Source: Penelope pileata (Eukaryota; Chordata; Aves; Galliformes; Cracidae). From it: 64,000 bases of DNA. The stretch lies in the NCBI GenBank assembly GCA_013396635.1, contig WBMW01003187.1, positions 186,001 to 250,000 on the forward strand, written 5' to 3'. Below are positions 25,657 to 38,800 of the stretch, in pieces. The notes beneath the pieces are model-generated. The model was given only the letters and a program-made list of their open reading frames with translations. It ran no database searches and was not told where the DNA came from. Within the stretch, counting starts at the first letter, position 1. Every line of letters begins with the position of its first letter. A program made the translations under genes and the position numbers.

Positions 25657-25915
25657 GGGATCACAGGGGTTGGAAGGGACCTCGAGAGATCATCGAGTCC
25701 AACCCCCTGCCAGAGCAGGTTCCCTAGTGCAGGTCGCACAGGTAGGCGTCCAGACGGGTATTGAGTATCTCCAGGGAAGGAGACTCCACAGCCTCCCTGG
25801 GCAGCCTGTGCCTGTGCTCTGTCACCCGCACCGTGAAGAAGTTCTTACACATGTTGGTGCGGAACTGCCTATGCTCCAGTGTGTGGCCATTTGCTCTTGT
25901 CCTGTCCCCACAGAA
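25657..25915 (-). mobile_element. CR1 LINE 3' end at the edge of the LTV1 CpG island
   Basis: It starts GGATCACAGGGGTTGGAAGG and continues through the CR1 3' region (GAGTATCTCCAGGGAAGG, GCCTCCCTGGGCAGCC). About 260 bases are kept on the minus strand. It adjoins the CpG-dense sequence directly, and a long + strand frame (25415-26101) results from joining the two. Confidence 0.92.
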
Positions 25916-28900
25916 ATGTTTGAAGGACCCCCGGAATCCAACGGGAGGTTTCAGGATATTTGCTTCATTTCATACCCGCACCGAATGGCTTTGAGTTCAG
26001 CCTCTGGAGAGGGCTCTCCAGCAGCACCTGCTCTGTGTTCACCTCCACTGCACACACCCGTGTGCTTGCTGGAGAGTCAAGAGCAAAATTGTTTTGTATA
26101 AACATTTTCTGATCAATATTATTGAGGTTGCTTCGTTTTGTATTTATGTATATTTATATATATTTATATATTCATTCTCATCTATCTGTAATGGAAAAAG
26201 GTAAACCGTTGTCTAAGGCGCTTGGAACTGTGCACACCAGAGCATCCTGCAGTACTGTACAACAGAGCGGCACCGTTTTTTTTTCTTGTTTGTTAAATAA
26301 AAATACCATGAAATGAGCATAATAAACATCCTGTGTGAAAAATGATAATACACGTTCTGTTTTTCAGGTGACAATATTTGTGTGTGTGTGCGTGCGTATG
26401 AGCATACGCTACAGTACAGATAAAACCCCAGGAAGCAGCTATAATTAATTCATAACTTTTCCGTTTCTTACATCCACAGATATCAGCGCACCTGTGCAAT
26501 ATCAGAGCGGCCATTTCTTTGTAGGTGTCACATTCAGTCACTCTAAGTCAAGCTGCTAAAATACAGGTGAACACATTCATTTTTTAGTTACATAAAATAC
26601 TCACTGCCTAAGCTGAAAAGTTATGGGCACTGATTCCCCATAGCCTCACATCTTTTGGAAGTCACTGAACGTGTGAAGAGCACGTTTCAAACTGCCAGCA
26701 GTTCTGATGTGATAACATTTCAGATATATTTTTTATAGTTATCAAGCACGTGAGGAATCAAGTCATGAATTTTGTTTGCTTTATCTTACTTGTAAACAAA
26801 ACATCTACTGAAAATCAAGCAAGTTTAATGAAAACAAAGTCTAAGACCTGGCTCGGTGCCTATTCATAGATGACACTCTCTGCTACATGCTGCAAAATTT
26901 GAGTTCCAATTGATTCATATAAGAAAGCAGTAAGACCAAAAGTTCATTTCAGGCAATGGTAGCCACAATCCAGCTGACAGTAAATTCAGCAACTAAGAAC
27001 CTCTTGGATTTACTGGGCCCTACTAAGACCCTGCTGGAGCTGAGCCACCAGCACCCGTGGTGGAAGGTGCGCCCAGCACCTCTTTGAGGTGCCCTTGCAG
27101 ACTGAGGTGGAAGAGCCCAGAGTGTGCAAAGATGCTGAGTCCTGAGCAGTGTCCTGCCCCTGGCCAACCTCAGCCCTACCACAGTAAACAGAAGATCTTC
27201 AAAGTCTTGTGTTTAAGGTACGGTTGGTTCTATGAAACAGGGCATACTAATACTGCCATGATTTACTCAGAGTGAAAGCAGTTGGACATGACGTTCTTTA
27301 TAGGTCCGATCCAATTGAACTATTCTATTCTATTCTATTCTATTCTATTCTATTCTATTCTATTCTATTCTATTCTATTCTATTCTATGCCATGCCATGC
27401 CATGCCATGCCATGCCATGCCATGCCATTCCATTCCATTCCATTCCATTCCATTCCATTCCATTCCATTCCATTCCACTCTTTGAGCAATTGCTCTATAA
27501 AAACCTGGAAAGGAACAGCAACTTGTGCCATCTGCACACCCTTCCCACCCCTACTCACACAAAAGCCCACTGAAACAATCCCCTGATACCTTTTTGTTTT
27601 GTTTAAAATCATACCAGCTAAAGTAACCGTCCAAAACACAGTATTTCTTTAATTCCAAAATTTATACAAGTTTACAAATCAATATACCACCACACAGAGT
27701 AGTGAAAGGAAGAGAAGATATGCTCAGCAACATTTTACTGTGTTATAATAATGTTCAAATGTGGTTAAATTTGACATAGTATTGCAAGACTTTTTATATA
27801 AAGAATTAATGGCTGAACAAGGAGATACAGAGAATACCATTAATTTCTTTGTTCCTATCCAATGCAATACTTAGCTTCTAGAAAACAACGAAATGTTGGT
27901 GAAATGCTGTAACTAGTTCATGTGAGCTCTATTCCCATTAAAGCCTGAAACGAGATGGGAGCACTGGCAAAATGAATCAAAACCTTGTTAATCATTGAAG
28001 TTGACAAATAGAAACCTGTCAAAACATTACAGTGAAACACATGTTTACTCCATTCCTCCCTTTTTCTATATAGAATCATTTATGTTAATTAGAAACTTTG
28101 ATCTGTTCTGGGGAATTTACTTTTTATTTTATGCTCAAATCTGGGGAATGGACTTTTTATTTGATCCTCAGAATATTTTAATAACAAACTAATACAAACT
28201 TCCAGGTTTTTTTTTTTTCTTTTTGTCCACCAAAAGCGAGGTCCCAGCAGCGAGTATTGCACTGAGCTTTGTACAGTAAAATCAAAGAGAGCAACAATAA
28301 TGGAGCTGAATGTGGAAGCTCCTAAAGGCAGGAGGCAAGTTTATTTTGTTGTTCGCCCTGAGTACATCTTTATTTCAGTTTACAGCAGCGGCACAGGTCT
28401 TAACTCCTTGAGAGGCAAATAAAAGACGTAAAAACAATGCAAATGCAGGCTTTGGGCTTGGTTTACAATACTAAGAAAGCATTAGCAGGCACATTAGGAG
28501 AAGGGTTCACCCTCTGGTCCCTGCTTTGGATGCCAGCAGGGCTCAGCCAGAGGTTGCTCCCAGGTCGCAGGCCTTGGGACATCCAGGCCATCACATCCCG
28601 TCAGGCCTCGCCCTGCGGCCCATGGCTGGGCTCCAGGTGGCTCATGGGCAGCCAGGGCAGACGCAGTTTTACTCTTCTGTTCTTCTGAAGATACGAAATG
28701 GGGGCTCAGACCATGTTTACAACCAGGCAAAAAGGCTGCTGAAAGTACTGCACCACAGCTCAGCGGCAGTTGGTGAAGGCCACTGCAACGAGGGGCACAC
28801 GTAGCCATAGGCAAACACAGAGTCCAGCAAAGCAGTGCAGCCTTGCAGACCTGCAAGAGGCTGTGAATATGTTCAGTGATTCAGCGACATGGCTCCTGGT

Positions 28901-29689
28901 CCTACGTTGTTTTGAATTCAAACCACTGCTTGGAATGTGCTTTAGCTTAAATAATCTCTGCCTTTTTTTTTTTTTTAGTTTTTGATTCTACACACCAGAC
29001 TTCGAGGAATCATAAGGACTTATAAGGACTAATATATATTACTTGAAAGCAGAGAACCATTTCTACAATTAAACTGGTTTTGTGAAGAAGAAGTTAGGAT
29101 TTGCTTAAGCATTCACCCCCCCCATCCCAACAGCAACAGGCTGTCACGCACGATCATGACAAGAAACATGACCCAGGGGTTTGGTTCAGAAACCATGATT
29201 TCAGGGCATTAATTTTCTCCTGTATCAGTGTAGACATCTGAGTTCACGTCTGACTTTGTGGAACATTGCTATGCTTGTAAGGCTTCTCACATGGTCTGGA
29301 TGATATTGAAATAAATCGTCCAACCTGACAGAAATTTACACATTGTTCCCTTTTAGTCAGCTGCACTGTACCACGTATTGCATGGGAAGTGCTGTTTTTT
29401 TGTTTGCCCTTTCTTCTTTTATTATTCTATTATTATTTTATTTTATTTTTTTTTATCTTCTTTTATTTTTTTCCCACAAGGATTGCTCGCTCAGGAGCTT
29501 CTCAGGACTTACCCTGTTTTTTCCCTGCTGACAGACTTGCAGCATCACGGAGAGTTGGGTGCACGACTGTCCAACAGGCTGTTGTAGTGACTTGAAGGTG
29601 CTTGAAATCATCAATACAGAGGACCAGGAGATGAGCAGTAACTCTGCTTTAGGCAGGGCAGTGAGGTAAAGCAAACTTGCTTCATACTG
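25916..29689. other. Intergenic region between the LTV1 promoter and PHACTR2
   Basis: No conserved coding exon is seen. The region contains the pentanucleotide array (27321-27480), short GT repeats near 26375, and minus-strand AATAAA signals at 28340-28345 and 28369-28374 that might serve a very long PHACTR2 3' UTR. A GC-richer patch at 28430-28870 is open on the minus strand but has no ATG start and no recognisable domain. Confidence 0.55.
27321..27480 (+). repeat. Three-part pentanucleotide array
   Basis: Thirteen copies of TATTC (27321-27385), one TATGC, seven copies of CATGC (27391-27425), ten copies of CATTC (27426-27475) and a final CACTC. Each neighbouring block differs from the last by one base of the unit. 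It is a microsatellite with sharply segregated variants. Confidence 0.97.
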
Positions 29690-30290
29690 ACATACCAAAA
29701 TCTCATTTTTTATTGCGTGGGTAACACTTTACAGCTGTCGCTGTCCTGCCAGTTGATATTTAGAATATAAAAATAATATATACAGTTCTAAGTCTGTGCA
29801 TGAGTACAATACACGATGGATAGTTTATAGTTCTGATTCTGCAAATATACTACATTTTTACATGTCCCAATAAAGGCAACTCTTTTTGTCCAGTTACATA
29901 CATTTGCTTAAGTAGTTTGCTGAACCGCAGGCAAAATAATGCATATTTACTATGGAAGTATTAAGAAGTTACACAAGAAATAAAAGAACAGCTCAGCATT
30001 TCCAACCAGGCTAGTACCCCACCTCCAGCTATGGCTCATAGTGAATACTTTAAAACAAACAAACAAACAAAAACCAAGAGGAGGAGGATAGGGAAAGCCT
30101 AAGAGATACCTCACCTACATATCCTCATGCCTTATGGCAAACTGCAGCTTGAGGAAGCCTGAGCCAGAAGTGGTGTTCTCATCTCTGTGCCGTAGTTCTT
30201 AAGTAAGAAGGCAGCACGTTCCCTGCCGTTCATGTTCTCAGCCTGAGGTGGAGGAACGTCTTCTTGCAGAGTCACTTGGTTCACTTCATC
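29690..30290 (-). other. Candidate terminal exon with a 52-codon frame, gene unknown
   Basis: On the minus strand a good acceptor (branch-like CTAAC, then CTTACTTGGCTCTTAG) precedes 30290. A frame open from that base encodes 52 residues, beginning DEVNQVTLQEDVPPPQ and ending at TAA 30132-30134. An AATAAA follows at 29714-29709. I do not recognise the peptide. It starts in phase 0, so it could in principle be joined to the PHACTR2 exons ending at 38813 or 40020, giving an alternative C-terminus, or it could belong to an independent transcript. An open frame of this length is not rare by chance, so this is tentative. Confidence 0.3.
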
Positions 30291-31289
30291 CTAAGAGCCA
30301 AGTAAGTGTTAGTTCAGTTCTGTAACCCTTACATACCCTGGCATGTCAATGGAACTGCTATCTTCTGTAAAGTTTATATGGCCTGACGTGACCTTGGCCA
30401 AAACTATGATTCTGCCCGCGCCCCAGCTATCTTTCTGCCTTCAGTATCTTGACTACTTCCAAGTCTTTCAAAGTGATGGAGGCAGCACCTAGGTCTATTT
30501 ATCCACCTGTTCTCTTTGAAGTTAAACATTGTGTTCTATACTTCAAAGTCAACATAGTGGACTTTTATAGGATTTTGGACACACATTTCCAAATTTGGCA
30601 ACCAAAGCAAAGCCTTATGCAGAACTATTCATTAAGTGCTAGGGTAAGTTTTTAAGTTTGGTCCTCAAATTCTAAAAATAAAAATGAGGATTCTACCAGA
30701 ATTGCTGACAAACCTTCATTCCAATGGCCTGATCATTTCTGTACGATTTAGTGCCAAAGAATACATTTTCACTGCTTCCTTGATGTCAGAGTGGTGTTTC
30801 TATATTTATAAAATGATGGGCCTCACAGAAGCTGAACTGTTTTCTGCAAATGGAATCCTAATGCCTCTCATTGATTCCATTAAAAAAGGAAGGTGCTCGT
30901 TCCTTTTCTTTGCTACAAGCATGTAGATGGCTATTTTATTTAGTTATTGATATTTTTGAGGCATCCATCATTGGACTTTTACTAAAACGCAAGCAATCCT
31001 AACGGTCATATAAATCTATTTTCTTAAAAAAAAGGTTTGTCAACCCATTTAAGATAATAGGATGCCAGCTGTTGGAAAGCACTCTCCCGTTACTTCAAGT
31101 GCTCTTTACTAAAATAATCAACCACATTTGTGCAAACCCGATCTTGCTGTAAATATCAGTAAAGAGGGAGATCTAATTTAAGCCACTAAATTGCCTTCCT
31201 GCCTTTAGGCTGACATCTGAAACAACAATCTTCAATTTTATAACATAAAAACATTCCACAAGAATCTACTGCAGGTTTTGAGGTAAGAA

Positions 31290-32845
31290 TCACATCTACA
31301 CAGACCTTTTATTGCCTGAAAAAGAAATACTTACACTTCATAATTAAAAACTAAACAGGACACATAGAAGACAAAAATAAATTGTAATATGTACACACAT
31401 TAGAGAGGATAAATAGCATATATATTGTAATACTGCATTAAAATGTATGCATATGTGAATTCCAGACCCCCCCCAAATGTTGTGTACATAATTCAAAGGA
31501 TAAATAAGTGCTAATATGTGACAGAGAATTCCTTAGTGTAAACAACGCCACAGGCTTTTTAATAGGCTTTGGGGCCAGCTTACAAAAAGCATGTATTGCC
31601 TTTCACACTCCATCCCACTTAATTTGAATAGCAGTCTTCACAGATAGTATAAAAATTTATGGATCTAATAAGCATTCTTCACACTCAACAAAAACAGGCT
31701 GCAGACGTTCTAAGGATTTTCTATGAACTTTCACAAGACCACAGGTTGAAGACTCACTGATTCACACGCGAGTCCTTCCTAAAAGCAGTGCAAGGGTTCT
31801 TACAGGTAAAATGTCACATTAGCAATCACTGCTCAAACCTGCCGGTAAGGATTTTTGTGCCTCATTTCAATTCTGAGTTTGGATTCACACTAGCATGATG
31901 TTGAGGTTGTCACTACTGCCTGCCATAGGTGAGGGAGAGAGCGATCCCTCTGGTTTGAATGGCAAGTGGCAGGTGGAAAGGAGTGTTTCTAAACACAAAC
32001 AATTTCATTGCATTCATAGTGTCGCGTGCTGTTTGTTCTTCAAATCCTGTATACCTATTTCCGAGGATCCAGAGTACGTCAACATTAAAAAATGAAAAAT
32101 ATGACTTGTTCTGTATGAATGTTCCATGTCTTTTCTTGAAGCATGCTCATCAGGATTTTAAAAAAGGACATCTGAGTTATAATAGGACTAATTTCTGGCA
32201 ACTGCATTTACTGGCACCAGAGAAAATTACAGTTCTTCACTAAAGTACTGATGACATGAGGACTTGTGGCTTTCTGTCTTTCTCAGACAGGCTGCAGCCA
32301 CTAAAATCTATATGCACAGCTGCTCACACTCTCTGATTTTGTAAAAAACGATTTCTCCCACTGGCCAAGTGCATCCCTAAGCAGTCCCACCATCCCACCA
32401 TTCTCTGCTGGCTGACGAGGGAAGTCTCCCTCCCCCTGCTCCCAGTCCTTCTGACGCTCCCCCCTCAGTTACTCCCAGTCACAATGCCGTAAGGTCTGAG
32501 GGCTTCCTGGCTGCAGGCTCTCAAGCGATTGTCTTCTGCTCTTCCTGACGTGTCAAGTTCCAATGAAGAAGACCATCAGCTTGTCTCTGTGGGCTGGCCA
32601 CAGGACCATGCTCTGTCTCAGCATCGAGATGTGTCTTTGTTGAAACAAACACTTCATATGGCTTCTCCTCCTACTCAACTCATTTGTTCATTGACAAAGA
32701 CGAGGGCCACATCCTTCCTTAACCTCAGGGCAAGCTGCAAGATACGCTCACACTCAGTCAAGTTCCAGTGCAATGTCGGGTCTTCAGGACACAATGATTT
32801 CCCCAAAGAAAATTGTTACATAAAACATGGGATGTGGTCAAACAA
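31290..32845 (-). other. Proximal PHACTR2 3' UTR
   Basis: The sequence after the PHACTR2 stop is AT-rich, without repeats or another gene. A minus-strand AATAAA at 31313-31308 would give a 3' UTR of about 1.5 kb. Further signals at 29714 and 28374 would extend it. Human PHACTR2 also has a long 3' UTR, from memory. Confidence 0.45.
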
Positions 32846-32861
32846 TTATGGACGATGAAAC
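32846..32861 (-). CDS. PHACTR2: PHACTR2 last coding exon, 16 coding bases
   Basis: After a TTTTCAG acceptor, a single G completes the Arg codon and the exon encodes FHRP and TAA. This restores the family C-terminus FTRFHRP, which packs on PP1. The segment is too short for ordinary gene finders and was found by its family sequence and matching phase. Confidence 0.93.
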
Positions 32862-35800
32862 CTGAAAAGATAAATCATTTACAATTATATTACTGCAACT
32901 GACACAGTTGTACCATCCACCTGTCACTGTGGTCCCTAACACAGCTTTGCTTGGGCCAACCGCGGCTCTTCCAAACACTGCCTGGGCACAATGGGGTTAG
33001 CAGAGACCAGTAGGCAGAGTGGGCATGGAGGGGGACACCAAGACAGCCTGACTTGGTGGTGGTAGGGAAGAGGTTAGCTGTAGGAACCCCAGCTGTGCCG
33101 AGGCTGCTGGTTTCAGGGCTGGAGAACAGCCTACAGACTGCTCTGTTGAACAGCACAGACTGGGCCACATTGCATCTGCTATTTGGAGAAACTGAGGGTA
33201 AATCAGAAAAGCTTTGCTGAGCCATACAAATTGACTTTGTTTTTCAACCCTTCTACAAAATGAGGTTAACCAAAAATATATATATACATTCCTTAAAGAA
33301 GCAACAAATTTTGTAGCACTGCAGATGCTTTCTTCCTGTTCCTGCCAGTTGTGGCAAATGCAGGCCCTGTGTTTTTAGGCTTTTAGAGAGGCCATGTACA
33401 TCACTCCAGATTGCCCGTATGAAGGACAGAGAGACATGGGTTGCTCCAAGCATGTCACCAACCTTTTCTAGAACAATTTAGGAGTCTACAGCAGCTGCAG
33501 TTTTAACATAGCTCAAATGGAATGAATCCAGGCAGAAGAGTAAGGAGGTACCAGGTGCTCAGTGTATCACCAGATTTCCAAATCTCCGTTTAAATGGTTT
33601 TAAAAGTGCATCTGTCCATGAAGGAGTAAAAGATGCAGCAACTTTAAGACTAACAATATATTGGAGTAGAGATAGAACTTCCATTAGAAGCGCTTTATAA
33701 ACATTTGCTAATATCCTCTTCCCGAACTTTTGTTTATTTCTTATTTTTAGAAACTCCATTTCTTAGATTCTGTTAGCAAACAACAGAAGGAATCAATCTA
33801 AATTACTAGGAGCAGAAGAACCATTCTACTGACAGTTATTGCAGTAAATCACGAGCAACCAAAAACAGAGGCTTTTCTCTCCCAAGTTTAACATCAGATT
33901 TGAACTGTAAATACTGACAATAATAATAACAGATCTTCTTATATTATGCAACAACATAATGAACCGTATGTTGTCAGAAAGTTTTGTTTAATAAGCAGCT
34001 TCCTTGTTGTCTCATTCTATCACAGAGATTCACAAATAAACCTCTGTTAACCAACCGCCAGTGCAAGTTTGTATTATCTCAGTGATCATCCTTCAAAAAA
34101 ATTTTTTTTAAGAGTAACTCCTTCTCTGGCCAAAGACTTTTGTCTGCGGTCTTCATAAAACAAATTTCATTTTCGTTGTATCAATCTAAATGTAATGGGG
34201 AACTACATAGTTTTAAATGAAAGGTCCAGGAGGAAACTGAATCTCTTTGTGCTCAAAACTGCAATTGACTTAAAACACCCGCATTAATTTAGTTACCGTA
34301 ATGGGCATTTTCTAGTGTTGCTCCTCTGTTTAAAGTTGTTAAGCATTGGCTCCATAACACCTCCAGAGAAAATCTCCCTTAAGGTGAAACTTCTCCAGGA
34401 CTCTACAGAATCATTGCCCATATTTATCACAATTTGCCCGTGCCTATTTTTGACTCTATTTTCCAAGAACCATCTCAAAAAAGTTTCCACTTTTTAACTG
34501 TTTCTTTAACTGGATTTTAACTTTTTAACTGGATTTTTCGTTCAGCTTTCAGAATCCGACTGTAATCGGTCTCAACTGTTTTCAATTCTAGTGAAAAATA
34601 TCTGATTCTTTTTGTATGACTCATGCATATTTGTACTTATGCTTCTATAATGCAATGCAACTCAGAAAATAAAACAACTTAAGCAAGGGGTGGCACTCCA
34701 TCTCTCTCAGCCCACAGCCAGATTTTTATTCCTGAACATTTTCCTTCTCTGCTTTGTGAAGCCCATTTCTTAAAATCAATATTTTTATAATTCTGAAGAA
34801 GATAAACTCCTTGAAGACAAAATGACACCAGAAGCCAAATGAAAATATAGAAATCCTTATCTGAAAAGGACATTTCCTAATGTCAGAATGTGACATCTGA
34901 TTAAAAACGTTGCTTCATTTCATCTCCTGGCTTAGTTTTGCTGCCTGTGAAATTGGTTTATTTCTTGAAAATTAATTTTTTCATGTTATACCTACACTGA
35001 CGTGGCTATATATTATAACACAAAAATCCATGTTTTGATTAAAAAAAAAAATCAGTTGTGAAAACAAGCACAAAATGAGGAAACGCCATAAGTCACCCAA
35101 CATCCATCCCTCATTGTGAATTTTCACTGTGACACTCTAATTAAAGGATTCGTGCTCTGCTGGGATCATAAATTTGATTGAAATAGTGGGACCTAGTCCA
35201 GGGCAATTGTTTGCAACTCTCTGACTTACTTAGACAAAAAGATGGATTCACCCACCTGGTAAATTGCCGACTTTCCTCATGTACTTCCATTTCTGTGCTT
35301 TTAAATTCATTCAGTTCTTTCCGTATTGCCGCCTACCAAACAACAGCGATATATGAGACCGTAAGAAACGTGAGAGTCTGCGAGGAACCTGGCCCTACTC
35401 TTGCAGGTTCGCAGTTCTCACACATTTCTGATCATGAGCATGAATAATTTCTTTTCAGTGACAGTTATTTGTAGCAGTAACACATTTGAAAGAAGACCAA
35501 ATAACAAATAAACAACAAATAAACAAAGACAAAATCTACTGCAGCGGGCAAATCAGTCCCCCAGTGCAACATGGCACTCGCTACAGACATAAAAAAGAAA
35601 AGGGGCTCTGTCACCTCAACAGTCACCTGTTGAGTATGCACCTGCAAGGGGACTGTACCTCCATGCACAGCCCCAGAGGAGCTGATGAGTCACGCTTCCT
35701 GCACAATAACTGTACAAACAGCAGGATCCTCGCATCTCCCACTGGAGACAGACTTCAGGGATGCAAGATGAATAGCACTTTTGAAGTAGGAATTAGTCAC

Positions 35801-38800
35801 TCGGTTTGATTAATTCTATGTAAAATTGCACAAAAATATTTGGACATTTCAGGCTTGTGTTTTCAGTTGGCAGATACTAAAGAACAGCAGAAATTCAGTG
35901 TGCTTTATAAATGCCAGTGCTTGTTGCTTATGGTAAAAGAACAATAAGCAATTTACTTCATCAGGTAATACACATAATTTCTGAAAAATTCTAATGTATA
36001 CATTACACGTGGGACAACCAGGGGGCCAGGCCCTGCCAGCATGGGTTCCTGAAAGGCAGGATCTGCTTGACCAACCTCATCTCCTTCTATGACCGGGTGA
36101 CCCGCCTGGTGGATGAGGGAAAGGCTGTGGGTGTAGTCTACCTGGACTTCAGTAAAGCCTTTAACACCGTCTCCCACAGCATTCTTTTGCAGAAGCTGGC
36201 AGCCCATGACTTAGACAGGTTCACACTTTGCTGGGTAAAAAACTGGCTGGAGGGCCGTGCCCAGACAGTGGTGGTGAATGGAGTTAAATGCAGCTGGCAT
36301 CAGGGCATGCGTGGTGTTCCCCAGGGGTCAGTACTGGGGCCGGTCCTATTTAATATCTTTATTGATGATCTGCCCAAGGGGATTGAGTGCACCCTCAGGA
36401 AGTTTGCAGATGACACCAAGTTGGGAGGAAGTGTCAATCTGCCTGAGGGTAGGAAGGCCGTACAGAGAGATCTGGACAGGCTGGACTGTTGGGCTGAAGC
36501 CAATGGGATGAGGTTCAACAAGGCCAAGTGCCGGGTCCTGCACTTTGGTCACAACAACCCCATGCAATGCTATAGGCTGGAAAGCTGTGTGGAGGAAAAG
36601 GATCTGGGGTGCTGGTTGACGGCTGGCTGAACAGCAGTGTGCCCAGGTGGCCAAGAAGGCCAACAGCATCCTGGCCTGCATCAGAAGCAGTGCAGCCAGC
36701 AGGAGCAGGGAGGTGATCGTCCCCTTTTACTCAGCTCTGGTGAGGCCACACCTCGAGTGCTGTGTTCAGTTTTGGGCCCCTCACTGCAAGAAAGACATTG
36801 AGGCCCTGGAGCGTGTCCAGAGAAGGACAACGAAGCTGTGAGGGGTCTGGAGCACAAGTCTTATGGGGAGCGGCTGGGGGAGCTGGGATTGTTCAGTCTG
36901 GAGAAGAGGAGGCTCAGGGGAGACCTTACTGCACTGTACAACTGCCTGAAAGGAGGCTGTGGTGAGGTGGGAGTCGGCCTCTTCTCCTGGGTAGCTAGTG
37001 ATAGGACCAGAGGGAATGGCCTCAGGTTGCACCAGGGGAGGTTCAGGATGGAAATTAGGAAGAATTTCTTCCCAGAGAGGGTTGTGAGGCACAGGAACAG
37101 GCTGCCCAGGTGGAGTCACCCTTCCTGGAGGAGTTCAAGAAGCGTATAGATGTGGCATCGAGGGATGCGGTTTAGAGGGCATGGTAGGGATGGGTTGATG
37201 GTTGGACTAGAAGATCTTAGAGGTCTTTTTCAACCTTAATGATTCTATGATACTAGAAAAGCTTTTGTTTCTGTGACAAATAATTTCCCACCTTCACTGT
37301 TAAATGAAATGCCAGTTTATTCTTGCTCTCTCTTTTCTTTCCTAGTTTAAAATAAAAAAGTGTAATTTCATTAATCCCTAAAGAAATCTCATCTGGTATG
37401 CATGCCTTTCAATGCAGGACAGACATACAGCATGATAAAATTACAGCATCACCTTACTGAGGTCCTATAAATGAAAAACTTTATTTTAAGCAGGGCAGGG
37501 TTCTGTTTAGCATGCTTATAAGAGGCTGCTGCAATAAGGAAACAGTCATTTCAGAGCACCAAACCAGTAGCAAAGACACCAGAATTACAGCTGCATAGTA
37601 TTTTTACAGTACTATCTTCTGCTCCCACTGGAATTAGAAATATGACTTCCTTGGGAGAAAAAGGCAGGGAGTTCCCAGGCAACTCAGGGTCTTTGCCTTT
37701 CTGCTGAGGCCAACGAACATGAGAATCACAGAAGCAACCTTGGACATCTGTTCATTACAAAATGGACTGAGATTAAAAACACCACCCTAAATTAGATAGG
37801 AAACTCACTGCTTGTTCTAGGGAAGATTACCCAGGGATTCTGGGAAGATGGACCTCAGAAAAAGTGGAGGTGCTGGGTGCTCTAGTCTCCCACCGACTAC
37901 ATGAGGACTAGAGAGGGCTCAGCCTCTCCCAGAATCAACACTGAGAAACACATCTGGGAACATTTTTAATGTCTCCACCCTGACTGGATATGAGATTCTC
38001 TCCTTGATTGTCAGATGAGCTGTCATTAAAACTAAAATACAAGCTGAAATAAAATCAGTGCTTTACAGTCCCCTCTGCTGGAAGACAATGGATTCTTACA
38101 CAAATCCCTTTTCATGCCAAGCACAATTCACTGGGTTTCCATGAAAGTTGGTTCAGATCCAGTGCTAAAAGGACCAGAACTTTTTGATATGTAAATCCTG
38201 CTTCTTTCCTTTTATGAAGTGGTGTAGGAGGAAAATGGAAGAGTATTTTGGCTGATTTGCCTTTTGAAATAGAATCACAAAATAATTTGTCCCATTCTTT
38301 GTAGTTAGGGAGAAAAACTATCAATTGCTGTATGTTTGGGGAAGACTTCCCAAGAAAGGCTGCTGCACACATAAATTTAACTCCAAGATTGATAGCTCTG
38401 GCCAGGAATCCTTAGAAAGAGGGAACAGCTTCTACCTTTTTCACTTGAATGCATTGCAAATGTAACTCTAGGCGATGTTAATGCAGGCTTCTGCCTGCAG
38501 AGACCTTGCCTGAACTCTAAGGATCACATCAATCTTTGCCAACAATGTGTGCCTGGCTTAGTAAGGCTTTAAAAATGCAAGGAATTCTGGCCTGACCTGC
38601 CATAACCAAGCTAGCAAATGCGCTCTTAGCACTCTTAATAGGCACCTGAGTGAGTTTTCCTAGCTGCAAGCAGTAAATGCACAGCACTATGACAATCTCA
38701 CCACCTCCAGCAGATGTCATTCATGATGCTGGCACCAAGAAATTACAGATCAGAGGAACCAACCAAAAGGAAAGATGTAATCATTTTCTTATAATCTACA

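Noticed and set aside
25415..26101. 228-codon + strand open frame beside LTV1
   Set aside because: It joins CpG-island sequence, where stops are rare, to a CR1 3' end. There is no domain and no splice support.
27272..27639. Periodic peptides encoded on both strands by the pentamer array
   Set aside because: A five-base repeat gives a long periodic frame automatically; this is not evidence for a protein.
28494..28856. 120-codon minus-strand frame with a signal-peptide-like start
   Set aside because: It has only a TTG start, no ATG near the hydrophobic part and no domain. GC-rich composition explains the open frame.
36067..36630. 187-codon reverse transcriptase frame as a host gene
   Set aside because: It is part of a truncated CR1 LINE with the typical 3' tip, and the frame breaks soon after.
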